From the NCBI RefSeq assembly GCF_023101665.1, contig NZ_CP082161.1:7192001-7256000 (forward strand): a stretch of DNA of 64,000 nt. The letters run 5' to 3'. Shown piece by piece: positions 11,954 to 19,710 of the stretch. A model generated the notes under the pieces. The model was given only the letters and a program-made list of their open reading frames with translations. It made no database searches and was not told the DNA's origin. Positions within the stretch are counted from its first letter, which is position 1. Every line of letters begins with the position of its first letter. The DNA comes from Bradyrhizobium sp. 195. Lineage in GTDB: Bacteria; Pseudomonadota; Alphaproteobacteria; Rhizobiales; Xanthobacteraceae. A program made the position numbers and the translations under genes.

Positions 11954-13188
11954 GCCCCAGCGCCCCGCCTCAAACGTCCGCGGTTGAGAATGGTCTTTGG
12001 ATCGAAACTGGCGCGCACCCGCTCGCTCAGTGCTGCAATACCTGGCGCCTGCGGATGAAATACGTCGACATCCCGCCTGACATCCTCGGCCGCCCGGATC
12101 AGCGTGGCGTGCCCTCCGACCGCGTTCGCACGCGCGCGCACGGCCGGGGCATGCGCGTCAGACTTCGGCGGTAGCGCCGCCCAGATCAGGCCGCCGCCCC
12201 AATCGTAGATCACATCGCCCCCCGTCTCGCGTGCCAATTGCTCGCCGAGCGTGCCGCCCGAGGCCGGCGGGCAGACGATGCGCCAGACCGGCCAGGCGCC
12301 GAGCGCGCCGCTGGCCGCGAACGGCAGCACGTCACGTATCGTCGCCCACAGCGCCGCAGAGGCCACGTCCTCGACCAGCGTCGCGTTTCCGAACGGCGCC
12401 AGCAATTCGCGCAGCGATCCGGCGCGGTGGGCGGCGGAAGCGGTAATGCCCTCGAGCCGCAGCACGGTCAGCGCCTCGCCCTCCGCTTCGAGATCGCCAA
12501 ACCCCTCGGTCTTGGCCCGGAACGCCGATTTCGGCAGATGCGCCGCACCGGAGACGTCGAAGGGCGAGCCGAGCGCCGCGGTCATGGCCTTGTTGGCGGC
12601 GGCATCATCTAACCCGCGCAGCAGCAGCGTCCGCTCGGCCTCAGGCTTGGGCATCACCTTCAGCGTGACCTCGGTCATGACAGACAGCGTGCCCCAGGAC
12701 CCCGCGAGAAGCTTGCAGAGGTCGTAGCCGGTGACATTCTTCACCACCTTGCCGCCGGTCTTGAAGCTGTCGCCGAAACCGGAGACCGCATGCGCCCCGA
12801 GCAGGTGATCGCGCGCCCCGCCCGCCCTGATGCGCCGCGGGCCGGCGAGCCCGGCCGCGATCATGCCGCCGATGGTGCCAAGCGCGGGCGTGCCGAGCAG
12901 CGGCGCGGTGTTGACAGGCTCGAAGGCGAATTGCTGGTTCTTGGCATCGATCAGCGACAGCACGTCGTGCAGCGGCGCACCGGCCTGCAGCGTGACGATC
13001 AGCTCGTTCGGCTCGTAGGAGGTGACGGAATTGAGCGCGGAGAGGTCGAGCACGGCATTGGTCGCCATGGCATGGCCGATGCCGCGCTTGGAGCCATGAC
13101 CGATGATCTCGAGCGGCTGCTCATTGGCAATCGCCGCGCGCACCACCTCTTCGACGTCTTTGGCGTCTCTGACTTTGAGCGTATCCAC
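11950..13188 (-). CDS. glcE: Glycolate oxidase FAD-binding subunit GlcE
   Basis: This FAD_binding_4 protein has the PP-loop region IIGHGSKRGIG near the N-terminus and the motif GGKVVKNVTGYDLCKLLAGSWG, typical of GlcE. It is the smaller flavin subunit of the GlcDEF complex. I chose GTG 13188 (VDTLKVRDAKD, 412 residues) because family proteins begin about there. An upstream in-frame TTG at 13224 would add 12 residues, and neither start has a good ribosome binding site. It lies 72 bp after glcD and overlaps glcF by four bases. Confidence 0.92.
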   Translation of the reverse strand: MDTLKVRDAKDVEEVVRAAIANEQPLEIIGHGSKRGIGHAMATNAVLDLSALNSVTSYEPNELIVTLQAGAPLHDVLSLIDAKNQQFAFEPVNTAPLLGTPALGTIGGMIAAGLAGPRRIRAGGARDHLLGAHAVSGFGDSFKTGGKVVKNVTGYDLCKLLAGSWGTLSVMTEVTLKVMPKPEAERTLLLRGLDDAAANKAMTAALGSPFDVSGAAHLPKSAFRAKTEGFGDLEAEGEALTVLRLEGITASAAHRAGSLRELLAPFGNATLVEDVASAALWATIRDVLPFAASGALGAWPVWRIVCPPASGGTLGEQLARETGGDVIYDWGGGLIWAALPPKSDAHAPAVRARANAVGGHATLIRAAEDVRRDVDVFHPQAPGIAALSERVRASFDPKTILNRGRLRRGAGA

Positions 13189-13260
13189 GAGTGAGCCGGT
13201 ATCCAAGTTTACAAGGGAAAGCAAATTTGGCGCATTGCAGTGAAGGCACAGCGACTGACG

Positions 13261-14754
13261 CTAGAACCGCGGGATGTCAGGGAACGCCAGCTTGCCCGCA
13301 TGGACATGCATGCGGCCGAGCTCGGCGCAGCGGTGCAAGGTCGGAAATACCTTTCCGGGATTGAGCAGGCCCTGCGCGTCGAAGGCGCACTTCAAACGCT
13401 GCTGCTGGTTGAGGTCGATTTCGCTGAACATCTCCGGCATGAGGTCGCGCTTCTCGATGCCGACGCCGTGCTCGCCGGTGAGCACGCCGCCGAACTCGAC
13501 GCAGGCGCGCAGGATGTCGGCGCCGAAGGCCTCGGCGCGCTCGATCTCGCCGGGCTTGTTGGCATCGTAGAGGATCAGCGGGTGCAGATTGCCATCGCCG
13601 GCGTGGAACACGTTGGCGCAGCCGAGCTGGTATTTTTCGCCGAGCTCGCGGATGCGCGCCAGCGCCTTCGGCAGCGCGCCGCGGGGAATCGTGCCGTCCA
13701 TGCAGAGATAATCGGGCGAGATCCGGCCGACGGCCGGGAATGCAGCTTTGCGGCCGGCCCAGAACAGATTGCGCTCAGCCTCCGAGGTCGAGATCTGGCA
13801 GGTGGTCGAACCGCAGCCATTGGCGATTGCCTCGACGCGCGTGATCAGCTCGTCGACCTCGATCTTGGGACCGTCGAGCTCGATGATGAGCAGCGCCTCC
13901 ACATCGAGCGGATAGCCGGCGTGGACGAAGGCCTCCGCGGCGTGGATCGCGGGCTTGTCCATCATCTCCATGCCGCCGGGGATGATGCCGGCGCCGATGA
14001 TGCGCGCCACGCATTCGCCGGCGGCCTCGACTTGCGCGAATCCAACCATCAGCGCGCGCGCCGTCTCCGGCTTCTGCAGGATGCGCACCGTGATCTCGGT
14101 GATGACGCCGAGCAGGCCTTCGGAGCCGGTGATGACGCCCATCAGGTCGTAGCCCGCGTTCTCGCATCCCTTGCCGCCAATGCGCAGGATTTCGCCGCTC
14201 ATCAGCACGATCTCGCAACCGAGCACGTTGTTGGTGGTCATGCCGTATTTGAGGCAGTGCACGCCGCCGGAATTTTCCGCGACATTGCCGCCGATCGAGC
14301 AGGCAATCTGGGAGGACGGATCGGGCGCATAGTAGAAGCCGGCATGGGCAACCGCCTGGCTGATCGCCAGATTGGTGACGCCGGGCTCGGTGACGACGAC
14401 GCGGTTGTCGAAATCGATCTCGCGGATGCGCTTGAACTTGCCGAGGCCGAGCAGCACGCCGTCTTCGAGCGGCAGTGCCCCGCCTGACAGCGATGTGCCG
14501 GAGCCGCGCGGCACCACTTTGATGCCTTGCTCTGAACAATATTTCAGGATGAGCGAGACCTGCTCGGTCGTATCCGGCAGCACCACGACCATCGGCGGCT
14601 GCCGATAGGCGGTCAGGCCGTCGGATTCATAGGCCCGCATCTCGGCGGGCGTATCGATCACGCCCTCGCCGGGCACGATTGCGCGCAACGCAGCAATGAT
14701 CCCCGCGCGGCGTGCAAGCACCGCCTGGTCGCTCGCAGGCATCATGATGGCCAT
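13261..14754 (-). CDS. glcD: Glycolate oxidase catalytic subunit GlcD
   Basis: The 497-residue FAD-linked oxidase has the flavin motif RGSGTSLSGG at residues 83-92. The C-terminal oxidase domain has NVFHAGDGNLHPLI and the end signature GEHGVGIEKRDLMPEMFS. With GlcE and GlcF it oxidises glycolate to glyoxylate. ATG 14754 has AAGGA seven bases upstream. It is the first gene of the operon; an extended dyad about 40 bp upstream may be the operator. The operon diverges from a cytochrome c gene. Confidence 0.96.
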   Translation of the reverse strand: MAIMMPASDQAVLARRAGIIAALRAIVPGEGVIDTPAEMRAYESDGLTAYRQPPMVVVLPDTTEQVSLILKYCSEQGIKVVPRGSGTSLSGGALPLEDGVLLGLGKFKRIREIDFDNRVVVTEPGVTNLAISQAVAHAGFYYAPDPSSQIACSIGGNVAENSGGVHCLKYGMTTNNVLGCEIVLMSGEILRIGGKGCENAGYDLMGVITGSEGLLGVITEITVRILQKPETARALMVGFAQVEAAGECVARIIGAGIIPGGMEMMDKPAIHAAEAFVHAGYPLDVEALLIIELDGPKIEVDELITRVEAIANGCGSTTCQISTSEAERNLFWAGRKAAFPAVGRISPDYLCMDGTIPRGALPKALARIRELGEKYQLGCANVFHAGDGNLHPLILYDANKPGEIERAEAFGADILRACVEFGGVLTGEHGVGIEKRDLMPEMFSEIDLNQQQRLKCAFDAQGLLNPGKVFPTLHRCAELGRMHVHAGKLAFPDIPRF

Positions 14755-14794
14755 GTCGAATCCTTCATGATCTATCTTTCCGGCTCATAGCCCA

Positions 14795-14822
14795 TGATCA
14801 ATTTGTCTCGGCAAATCAATCA
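14795..14822. promoter_or_regulatory. Candidate operator upstream of glcDEF
   Basis: The sequence reads TGAT-CA-ATTTG-TCTCGG-CAAAT-CA-ATCA, a dyad with nine of eleven bases matched per arm. It is AT-rich within a GC-rich genome and lies 41 bp upstream of the glcD start. The regulator is unknown. Confidence 0.5.
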
Positions 14823-14887
14823 CGTCCGCGCCTGTTTGGGTAGGCTATCCGAAAGTCGGATCGACGATCTCAAGCGAGTTCGCTCTG

Positions 14888-14944
14888 GGACAAGTAGGAA
14901 ATCATGAAACCTGTCATGGTTTGGTGACTTGTCCAGGCCGCGCA
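14888..14944 (+). promoter_or_regulatory. Long imperfect hairpin upstream of cytochrome c
   Basis: The outer arms GGACAAGT (14888-14895) and ACTTGTCC (14937-14944) enclose imperfect inner arms (TCATGAAACC against GGTTTGGTGA). More GC-rich stems follow to about 14995. This could be a structured 5' leader or a terminator-like element. Confidence 0.4.
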
Positions 14945-15034
14945 GGCCTGCCAAAACCGGCAGGTTGGGCGATTTGCCGATCAGGCAAGAGACTGACCAG
15001 CCAGACCCACCAGGGAAGAGACGAAGAGCAACCG

Positions 15035-15430
15035 ATGACAAAATTGACTTTTGGCGCACTGACGATCCTCACCGTGATTGCCACCGCACCCGCCGTGATG
15101 GCGCAGGATGTCGCGGCCGGCAAGACATCGTTCAACAAATGCCTGGCCTGCCACGCGATCGGCGAAGGCGCCAAGAACAAGGTCGGTCCCGAGCTCAACG
15201 GTCTCAACGGTCGCAAGTCGGGCACCGCCGAGGGCTACAATTATTCGGACGCGAACAAGAATTCCGGCATCACCTGGGACGAGGCCACGTTCAAGGAATA
15301 CATCAAGGATCCCAAGGCCAAGATTCCCGGCACCAAGATGGCGTTCGCCGGCGTCAAGAACGAGACCGAGATCAACAATCTCTGGTCCTTCGTCGCCCAG
15401 TTCGACAAGGACGGGAAGATCAAGCAGTAA
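15035..15430 (+). CDS. Soluble c2-type cytochrome c
   Basis: The 131-residue periplasmic protein has a signal peptide (cleavage after PAVMA, residue 23), the haem motif CLACH (36-40) and the axial methionine in GTKMAF (Met102). It carries electrons between the bc1 complex or dehydrogenases and terminal oxidases or other acceptors. The layout matches the small c550/c2 cytochromes of bradyrhizobia, possibly CycA, but I cannot tell paralogues apart. The frame is fixed by the signal peptide. A long structured leader and a strong terminator flank it. Confidence 0.9.
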   Translation: MTKLTFGALTILTVIATAPAVMAQDVAAGKTSFNKCLACHAIGEGAKNKVGPELNGLNGRKSGTAEGYNYSDANKNSGITWDEATFKEYIKDPKAKIPGTKMAFAGVKNETEINNLWSFVAQFDKDGKIKQ

Positions 15431-15447
15431 GCGCGCACAAGGCAATC

Positions 15448-15496
15448 GCTGCAGCTTCGGTTCTGATCGAATCAGGACCGAAGCTGCAGCCTTTTG
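15448..15496 (+). terminator. Terminator of the cytochrome c gene
   Basis: A long stem (GCTGCAGCTTCGGT paired with ACCGAAGCTGCAGC, extended towards a small loop) is followed by CTTTTG. It starts 18 bp after the stop codon. Confidence 0.85.
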
Positions 15497-15518
15497 TTTC
15501 GGCACTCTCTCTCCACGG

Positions 15519-15595
15519 CGTCATTGCGAGGAGCTCTTGCGACGAAGCAATCCAGAATCTTTCCGCGGAGGGGTTCTGCTGCGCTCGCAATGACG
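15519..15595. repeat. Palindromic repeat, GTCATTGCGAG type
   Basis: Perfect 12-bp terminal inverted repeats, CGTCATTGCGAG and CTCGCAATGACG, enclose 53 bp that includes GAAGCAATCCAGAATC. I associate this sequence with a widespread family of dispersed intergenic palindromes in alphaproteobacteria. No coding capacity. Confidence 0.75.
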
Positions 15596-15631
15596 GCGTA
15601 TGAGGCAACGCCGTCATCCTCCAAGTACCGC

Positions 15632-15734
15632 TGTCATTCCCCGCGAAGGCGGGGAATCCAGTACGCCGCGGCTTCTCGGTTCAATCACTGCCGTCTCTGG
15701 AATACTGGATCGCCCGCCTTCGCGGGCGATGACA
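15632..15734. repeat. Four-armed palindromic repeat, copy 1
   Basis: The ends TGTCATTCCCCGC... and ...GCGGGCGATGACA are inverted, and each half is also self-complementary around GCGAAGGC. The central words ATCCAGTACGC and TCTCTGGAATACTGGATCG recur at 63691-63793, where the arm sequence differs but still pairs. Confidence 0.8.
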
Positions 15735-15742
15735 GTGCGTGT

Positions 15743-16340
15743 GTGGTTACGGACATGCCTCTTCAGCCTCGCGGCTGGTTTCGCCCGAGCTTTGCTTGGT
15801 CGCTCCACCCTCTTGAGCCAAGAGAGTGCAGGGAAGGCCGGGTGCCAGCTCGCACCCGCGGTCTGCTGCGCGAAAAGCACGCGCAGAAAAACCGCACAGC
15901 AGCATACAGGTGGTGCCGAACACTCGGCCGTCCCTGCGCGATGGTCGGACGGCTTATGCCGTGATCTCCCGGGAGCCGAACTTTCCTTCTGGCCTCCCTC
16001 GCCCCGCGAATTGGATGATGCAGTCTGCCCGGTTGGGCTCGCTCGCATCTTCGAAGGGCTTGACCGTAGCAACGACGGCCAGGACCACACGGTTTTGCCG
16101 TACGCACGGCCCGCCATGTCGCCGCAGTTTTTCCAGCCCTGTCGACGGAGCTGCGAAACTTACAGGCGAGACGAACCTGGCAGCGCCGCTCGTCCGCACG
16201 CGGGTTGCGGGCTCACAGGGACTACCCGCCCTGCCCGCACCTCTCGTGCCGACGCTGCCGCGTCCACCGCAAGCCCGGCTCGCGATGCGTGACGACACAA
16301 GATCGCCCCTCTTGGATGAGCCGGGATGAGCGACACATAC
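15743..16340. repeat. Large non-coding dispersed element (putative)
   Basis: About 600 bp without plausible coding sequence: the longest frames on both strands have poor codon usage and no ribosome binding sites. The text around 15870-15965 (GCAGCATACAGGTGGTGCCG and nearby words) matches my memory of a long repeat scattered through Bradyrhizobium genomes and often mis-annotated as small hypothetical proteins. It sits between shorter palindromes. Whether it is transcribed as a structured RNA is unknown. The boundaries are approximate. Confidence 0.5.
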
Positions 16341-16415
16341 GCCGAAACCGAATTTCGGTAAAGTGGAATATTTTTGCGGCGGAGGATTGACAGCGGCGCG
16401 ACACAGCAAGGTGCC

Positions 16416-16538
16416 GTAGGGTGGGCAAAGCGACTTGTCCGCCGTAGCTCGAAGAGCGAAGGCGGAAGCGTGCCCACGACTTTCGCCGTCATCGAGAGAT
16501 CGTGGGCACGGCGCAAGTGCGCCTTTGCCCACCCTACG
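16416..16538. repeat. REP pair of the GTAGGGTGGGCAAAG family
   Basis: GTAGGGTGGGCAAAG at 16416-16430 and its inverted copy CTTTGCCCACCCTAC at the right end face each other. Between them lie two further CGTGCCCAC/GTGGGCACG blocks. It belongs to the same family as the REP sequences flanking the RAYT gene at 28-29 kb. It sits just past the 3' end of the hydrolase gene. Confidence 0.8.
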
Positions 16539-16554
16539 AGAGCTCGAAGACGCT

Positions 16555-17589
16555 CTAATCGGCGGCCGCTTGTGCCGGGACGATTCTCCCGATCATCGTC
16601 TCGATCTCCGTCTTCACCAGATCCGGCACGGCGTTCTGCACCATGTGGCCGAGATCGGGCAGCACGATCAGCTTTGCATTCGGCACCATGGCCGCGAACG
16701 GGCGGGCGTGGATGCTGGTCCTGACCGTCTTGTCGGGCTCGCCGGCGATGACCGTGACCGGGGCTTTGATCTCGCCGTAGCGCGCGACCTGCGCCGCCAC
16801 CGCTTCCTTCAGCGTCACCAGATCATAGGCATTGGCGATGAACTCGCGCGGACGCAACAACAGCGGCGTCGCGGAATCCTGCACGAAACCGTCAGGCATC
16901 GTCTGCGGCAGGAACACGCTGCGCGCGCCGGCTTCGGCAACGAAGTAACCGAGCGGCAGCGTGACGGTGTAGGCGAGCAGCGGGCCGATCACCGGCGTTG
17001 CAATGATCTCGTTGTAACGGCCGACGCCGCCACGCCAGGGATGGGTGACGGGCGCGAGCATAACGAGGCCCGCGACGCGGCCGGGATGATCGAGCGCAAT
17101 CCGGGCGCCGAGCGCGCCGCTCCAGGAATGCACGACGAAGACGGCACGCTCGATCCCGAGCTTATGAAGCGCATCATCGATCATCTGCGCCTGGATCTGC
17201 GGCGTTGAATCCTGGCGCCGCGCCCGCGTGCTCCAGCCATGGCCGGGACGGTCGACCAGGATGACGCGATGGTCTTTGGCGAGGAGGTCGCCGAGCGGGC
17301 GCCGCATCGCTTCGAGATTGGAGCTCGCGCCGTGCAGCATCACGATCGGCACCCCTGCGTCGCGCGGGCCGATGTCGACGACGTGAAGCGTCGCGCCGTC
17401 GACTTCGACCATCCTGCCTTGCTGCGGAAAGGCGCGCTGCACGGCGACGATTCCGGCCTGCGTGACCAGCGCCAGCAGAACCAGCGCCGTCACGACTGAC
17501 ATCACGATCATTGAGAGAATCCGGGAGATGCTGGGCACAGGGGAGTTACGGGTTTTGTGGGCGGCAGTTTCGCTGCACCGGCTTTCCAT
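16555..17589 (-). CDS. Membrane-anchored alpha/beta hydrolase
   Basis: The 344-residue protein has one N-terminal transmembrane segment (about residues 25-50) and an alpha/beta hydrolase fold: oxyanion region MLHGASSN, nucleophile Ser155 in VHSWSG, acid Asp286 in GEPDKT, and base His315 in LGHMV. The first Gly of the usual GxSxG elbow is Val and the last is Ser, an atypical elbow. It probably faces the periplasm. Substrate unknown. It is monocistronic, with a REP pair just after its stop. Confidence 0.85.
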   Translation of the reverse strand: MESRCSETAAHKTRNSPVPSISRILSMIVMSVVTALVLLALVTQAGIVAVQRAFPQQGRMVEVDGATLHVVDIGPRDAGVPIVMLHGASSNLEAMRRPLGDLLAKDHRVILVDRPGHGWSTRARRQDSTPQIQAQMIDDALHKLGIERAVFVVHSWSGALGARIALDHPGRVAGLVMLAPVTHPWRGGVGRYNEIIATPVIGPLLAYTVTLPLGYFVAEAGARSVFLPQTMPDGFVQDSATPLLLRPREFIANAYDLVTLKEAVAAQVARYGEIKAPVTVIAGEPDKTVRTSIHARPFAAMVPNAKLIVLPDLGHMVQNAVPDLVKTEIETMIGRIVPAQAAAD

Positions 17590-17842
17590 GCTTCCACCAA
17601 AACTGCCGGGGCTGTGGATATGTGCATAATTGAGGAACGTAAAAACTCAATGGAATCAACAATATTCCGAGAGGACACGCAAGCCTCGGAACAGCTTCAT
17701 GCGGCCGTCATCGCGGCTTCCATATAATCGCCATGGTCGGTTCCGCCATCTAGGCGCGGGTGGGCGCCGATCCTCCTCGCAGGCCCCAGGGGATGTGGGA
17801 AAGACCGGCAGAATTGTCCTGGTTTGAACCGGAGGATTTTCG

Positions 17843-18025
17843 ATGAGCTTCAGATCGAACGACACTGCAATCGACGAGATCGTCGCGAGCTGCAACGGCG
17901 ACCTGCGCGGTGCCGTGCGGGCGCTGCTCCTGATCAACGAGCATCTCGAGACGGAGCTTGCAAAGGCTTACGCCGCAGCCGCCGATCACAGCCTCGCCGA
18001 GCGCGGCGGCAGCGTCCTGCACTAA
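17843..18025 (+). CDS. Small conserved-looking protein of unknown function
   Basis: This 60-residue product (MSFRSNDTAIDEIV...) is acidic and mostly helical, with a short segment like the start of a UBA-type helix (NGDLRGAVRALLLINEHLE). A good ribosome binding site (CCGGAGGA) lies before ATG 17843. A 26-bp perfect palindrome overlaps the stop and probably ends the transcript. The site quality argues that this is a real gene. Its role is unknown. Confidence 0.7.
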   Translation: MSFRSNDTAIDEIVASCNGDLRGAVRALLLINEHLETELAKAYAAAADHSLAERGGSVLH

Positions 18026-18047
18026 AGTGCGATCGATCGCACTTTAG
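18022..18047. terminator. Perfect 26-bp palindrome overlapping a stop codon
   Basis: CTAAAGTGCGATC is followed immediately by its complement; the gene's TAA lies inside the left arm. CTCTCTTTT follows, so it probably acts as a terminator. Confidence 0.6.
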
Positions 18048-18057
18048 GCTCTCTTTT

Positions 18058-18127
18058 GAGCATGAGCTTGTCGGAAAACCGCTGCACACTTTTCGCGAAC
18101 GCGGCCCTTCGGGTCCGGATCGTGCTT
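18058..18127. repeat. Dispersed repeat of the GAGCATGA...CGGAAAACCG type
   Basis: GAGCATGAGCTTGTCGGAAAACC and the closing TCCGGATCGTGCT resemble a common rhizobial intergenic element with imperfect inverted ends. A lone half-copy (TCCGGATCATGCTC) occurs near 26007. No coding capacity. Confidence 0.5.
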
Positions 18128-18137
18128 GGAATGCAGG

Positions 18138-18398
18138 CTAGTTCGCGCCGTCCTCGTCTTTTTCCTCGTCGGGCGTGAGCCCGGGACAGGCGCGGATCGT
18201 CGAACGGGCAAGCTTGGCATCGGCCCTGGACTTGTAGGGACCGTCGCCGAACCAGATGTCGCCGATGATGACCGGATTGCTGGTCACGATATTGCATTTT
18301 CCAGTGGCGCGGTTGCCGACCACCCAGAACAGTCCGTCGGCGAAGCTCAACGTCCCCGACGCGATCAGCAAGCACCCTGCAAAGATCAAACGCTTCAT
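18138..18398 (-). CDS. Small exported protein of unknown function
   Basis: The 86-residue product has a signal peptide (MKRLIFAGCLLIASGTLSFA, cleavage before DGLF). The mature part has cysteines in GKCNIV and RACPGL that could pair, and an acidic tail. ATG 18398 has GGAG about eight bases upstream; a longer frame would put six residues before the signal. It is probably periplasmic. Confidence 0.7.
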   Translation of the reverse strand: MKRLIFAGCLLIASGTLSFADGLFWVVGNRATGKCNIVTSNPVIIGDIWFGDGPYKSRADAKLARSTIRACPGLTPDEEKDEDGAN

Positions 18399-18523
18399 GG
18401 CTTTCGCTCCTGCCATGCAGGTAGGCCTGCGGCAGGCCCAGCAATAGTCCTCACGATGCCGCGCTTCCGGTCGTGGTTAATCTGAAGACGCCACGTTCCC
18501 TCAAGAAATGATCGAGTTGTCGG

Positions 18524-19156
18524 CTAGATGTCGCGACCTTCGACCTTCTCGGTCAGCGCCTTGACCTGATCGGGGATCTTTTCGAGATGCGGATTGACGG
18601 CGAGCGCCTTGCGATAGGCCTCGAGCGCGCGCTTCTCGTCACCGACCTCCTGCATAATCATGCCGAGGCCTGCGAGCGCGCCGAAATGGCGCGGCTCCCG
18701 GACCAGCACTTGTTGGATATCCCCGAGCGAACGGCCATAATCGTTCTGCATGTAATAGAGCGTGGCGCGCCGGTTCCAGGCCTCGATATAGTCGGGCCTG
18801 AGCTTGATGACCGAATCCAGCAGCTTGATCGCGACCTCGATCTTCTTGGCGTCGACCGCGGTCTTGGCGCGCGCCATCAACAGCGCCGCGGTGTCGCTCG
18901 GGGTCTGGAGCCAGATCGCCCAGATCCGCGCCTCGACATGCTTGGCGCTGGCCTCGTCGGGCGCCGCCTTCAACGCGCCGAACAGGAAATCGAGATTCTT
19001 GGTGCGATCGACCTTGGGCAGCTTGGCCGGCGCTTCGGGGAGCTTCTTCTGCTTGCCGGGTGGATCAACCTGCTGCGCCAGAGCTGGAGCGAGGCCAGCG
19101 GTTCCCAGCACAAGTGCCAGACACAGGGTGCGCGGAAAAAGGAATCTCAAAGCCAT
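18524..19156 (-). CDS. Exported TPR-repeat protein
   Basis: The 210-residue product has a signal peptide (MALRFLFPRTLCLALVLGTAGLAPALA), a Pro/Lys-rich linker, and tetratricopeptide repeats covering about residues 85-205. Repeat signatures include AWNRRATLYYMQNDYGRS and ALAGLGMIMQEVGDEKRALEAYRKAL. TPR proteins mediate protein-protein contacts; this one is likely periplasmic. ATG 19156 directly precedes the signal peptide. Single-gene unit; partner unknown. Confidence 0.85.
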   Translation of the reverse strand: MALRFLFPRTLCLALVLGTAGLAPALAQQVDPPGKQKKLPEAPAKLPKVDRTKNLDFLFGALKAAPDEASAKHVEARIWAIWLQTPSDTAALLMARAKTAVDAKKIEVAIKLLDSVIKLRPDYIEAWNRRATLYYMQNDYGRSLGDIQQVLVREPRHFGALAGLGMIMQEVGDEKRALEAYRKALAVNPHLEKIPDQVKALTEKVEGRDI

Positions 19157-19274
19157 GGCCAAAGTCTAAACGCGCAAAGCCGCCCTTGCAAAGCAGGGCG
19201 GCGTCAAACTCGTGTGAGACCGTGGTCTTGCGGGAACGCGCGAGGCGACCGCGAGGGCGGGATCAGCCCTCAGA

Positions 19275-19400
19275 TCAGCCTTGGCGAGCCTTGAAGCGGC
19301 GCTGCACCTTGTTGATCACATAGACCCGGCCCTTGCGGCGGACCAGGCGGTTGGCGCGATGGCGACCGCGCAGCGATTTCAGCGAGTTACGGACCTTCAT
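19275..19400 (-). CDS. rpmJ: 50S ribosomal protein L36
   Basis: The 41-residue protein starts [10 protein letters not shown] and contains [14 protein letters not shown]. It is the zinc-free form of L36, without the Cys/His zinc ligands, common in alphaproteobacteria. It belongs to the large ribosomal subunit. ATG 19400 has CAGGATT upstream. It stands apart from other ribosomal genes, as usual for this paralogue. Confidence 0.95.
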   Translation of the reverse strand: MKVRNSLKSLRGRHRANRLVRRKGRVYVINKVQRRFKARQG

Positions 19401-19655
19401 GGCAGAATCCTGAACGTTCGAAAGGCCGTGTTCGGCACTACCGTTTCGGCACGCGCGAATGTGGCAAAATGAGATTTTTCCCGCTGGCGGACTGACCGCC
19501 CGGGACGGGGCGGTTCTTAAGGCATGGCGGGCGGGGCTGTCAATGTTAACTGCCGCCTTCCGAACCGGCAAATTCGCGAAAACAACCCCATGCACAGTAG
19601 AACGGGCCGGACCGGCCTGATTTATCGCAAAGGATCCGAAGCTTTCAAGGACGCC

Positions 19656-19681
19656 TTGCCAAATTCGTTATATCATATAAT
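19656..19681 (+). promoter_or_regulatory. Promoter with overlapping dyad for the amidohydrolase gene
   Basis: A perfect -10 hexamer TATAAT (19676-19681) is embedded in the dyad TTATAT-C-ATATAA (19668-19680). A TTGCCA at 19656 is a possible but too closely spaced -35. A repressor bound to the dyad would block the promoter. It lies 30 bp upstream of the gene. Confidence 0.45.
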
Positions 19682-19710
19682 CAATTCGGCAACCCGTCGG
19701 GAGGACACCC

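Noticed and set aside
15494..16532. Several frames of 150-230 codons in the 15.5-16.5 kb region
   Set aside because: They run through palindromes and the dispersed element, have poor codon bias on both strands and no ribosome binding site; the region is better read as non-coding repeat.
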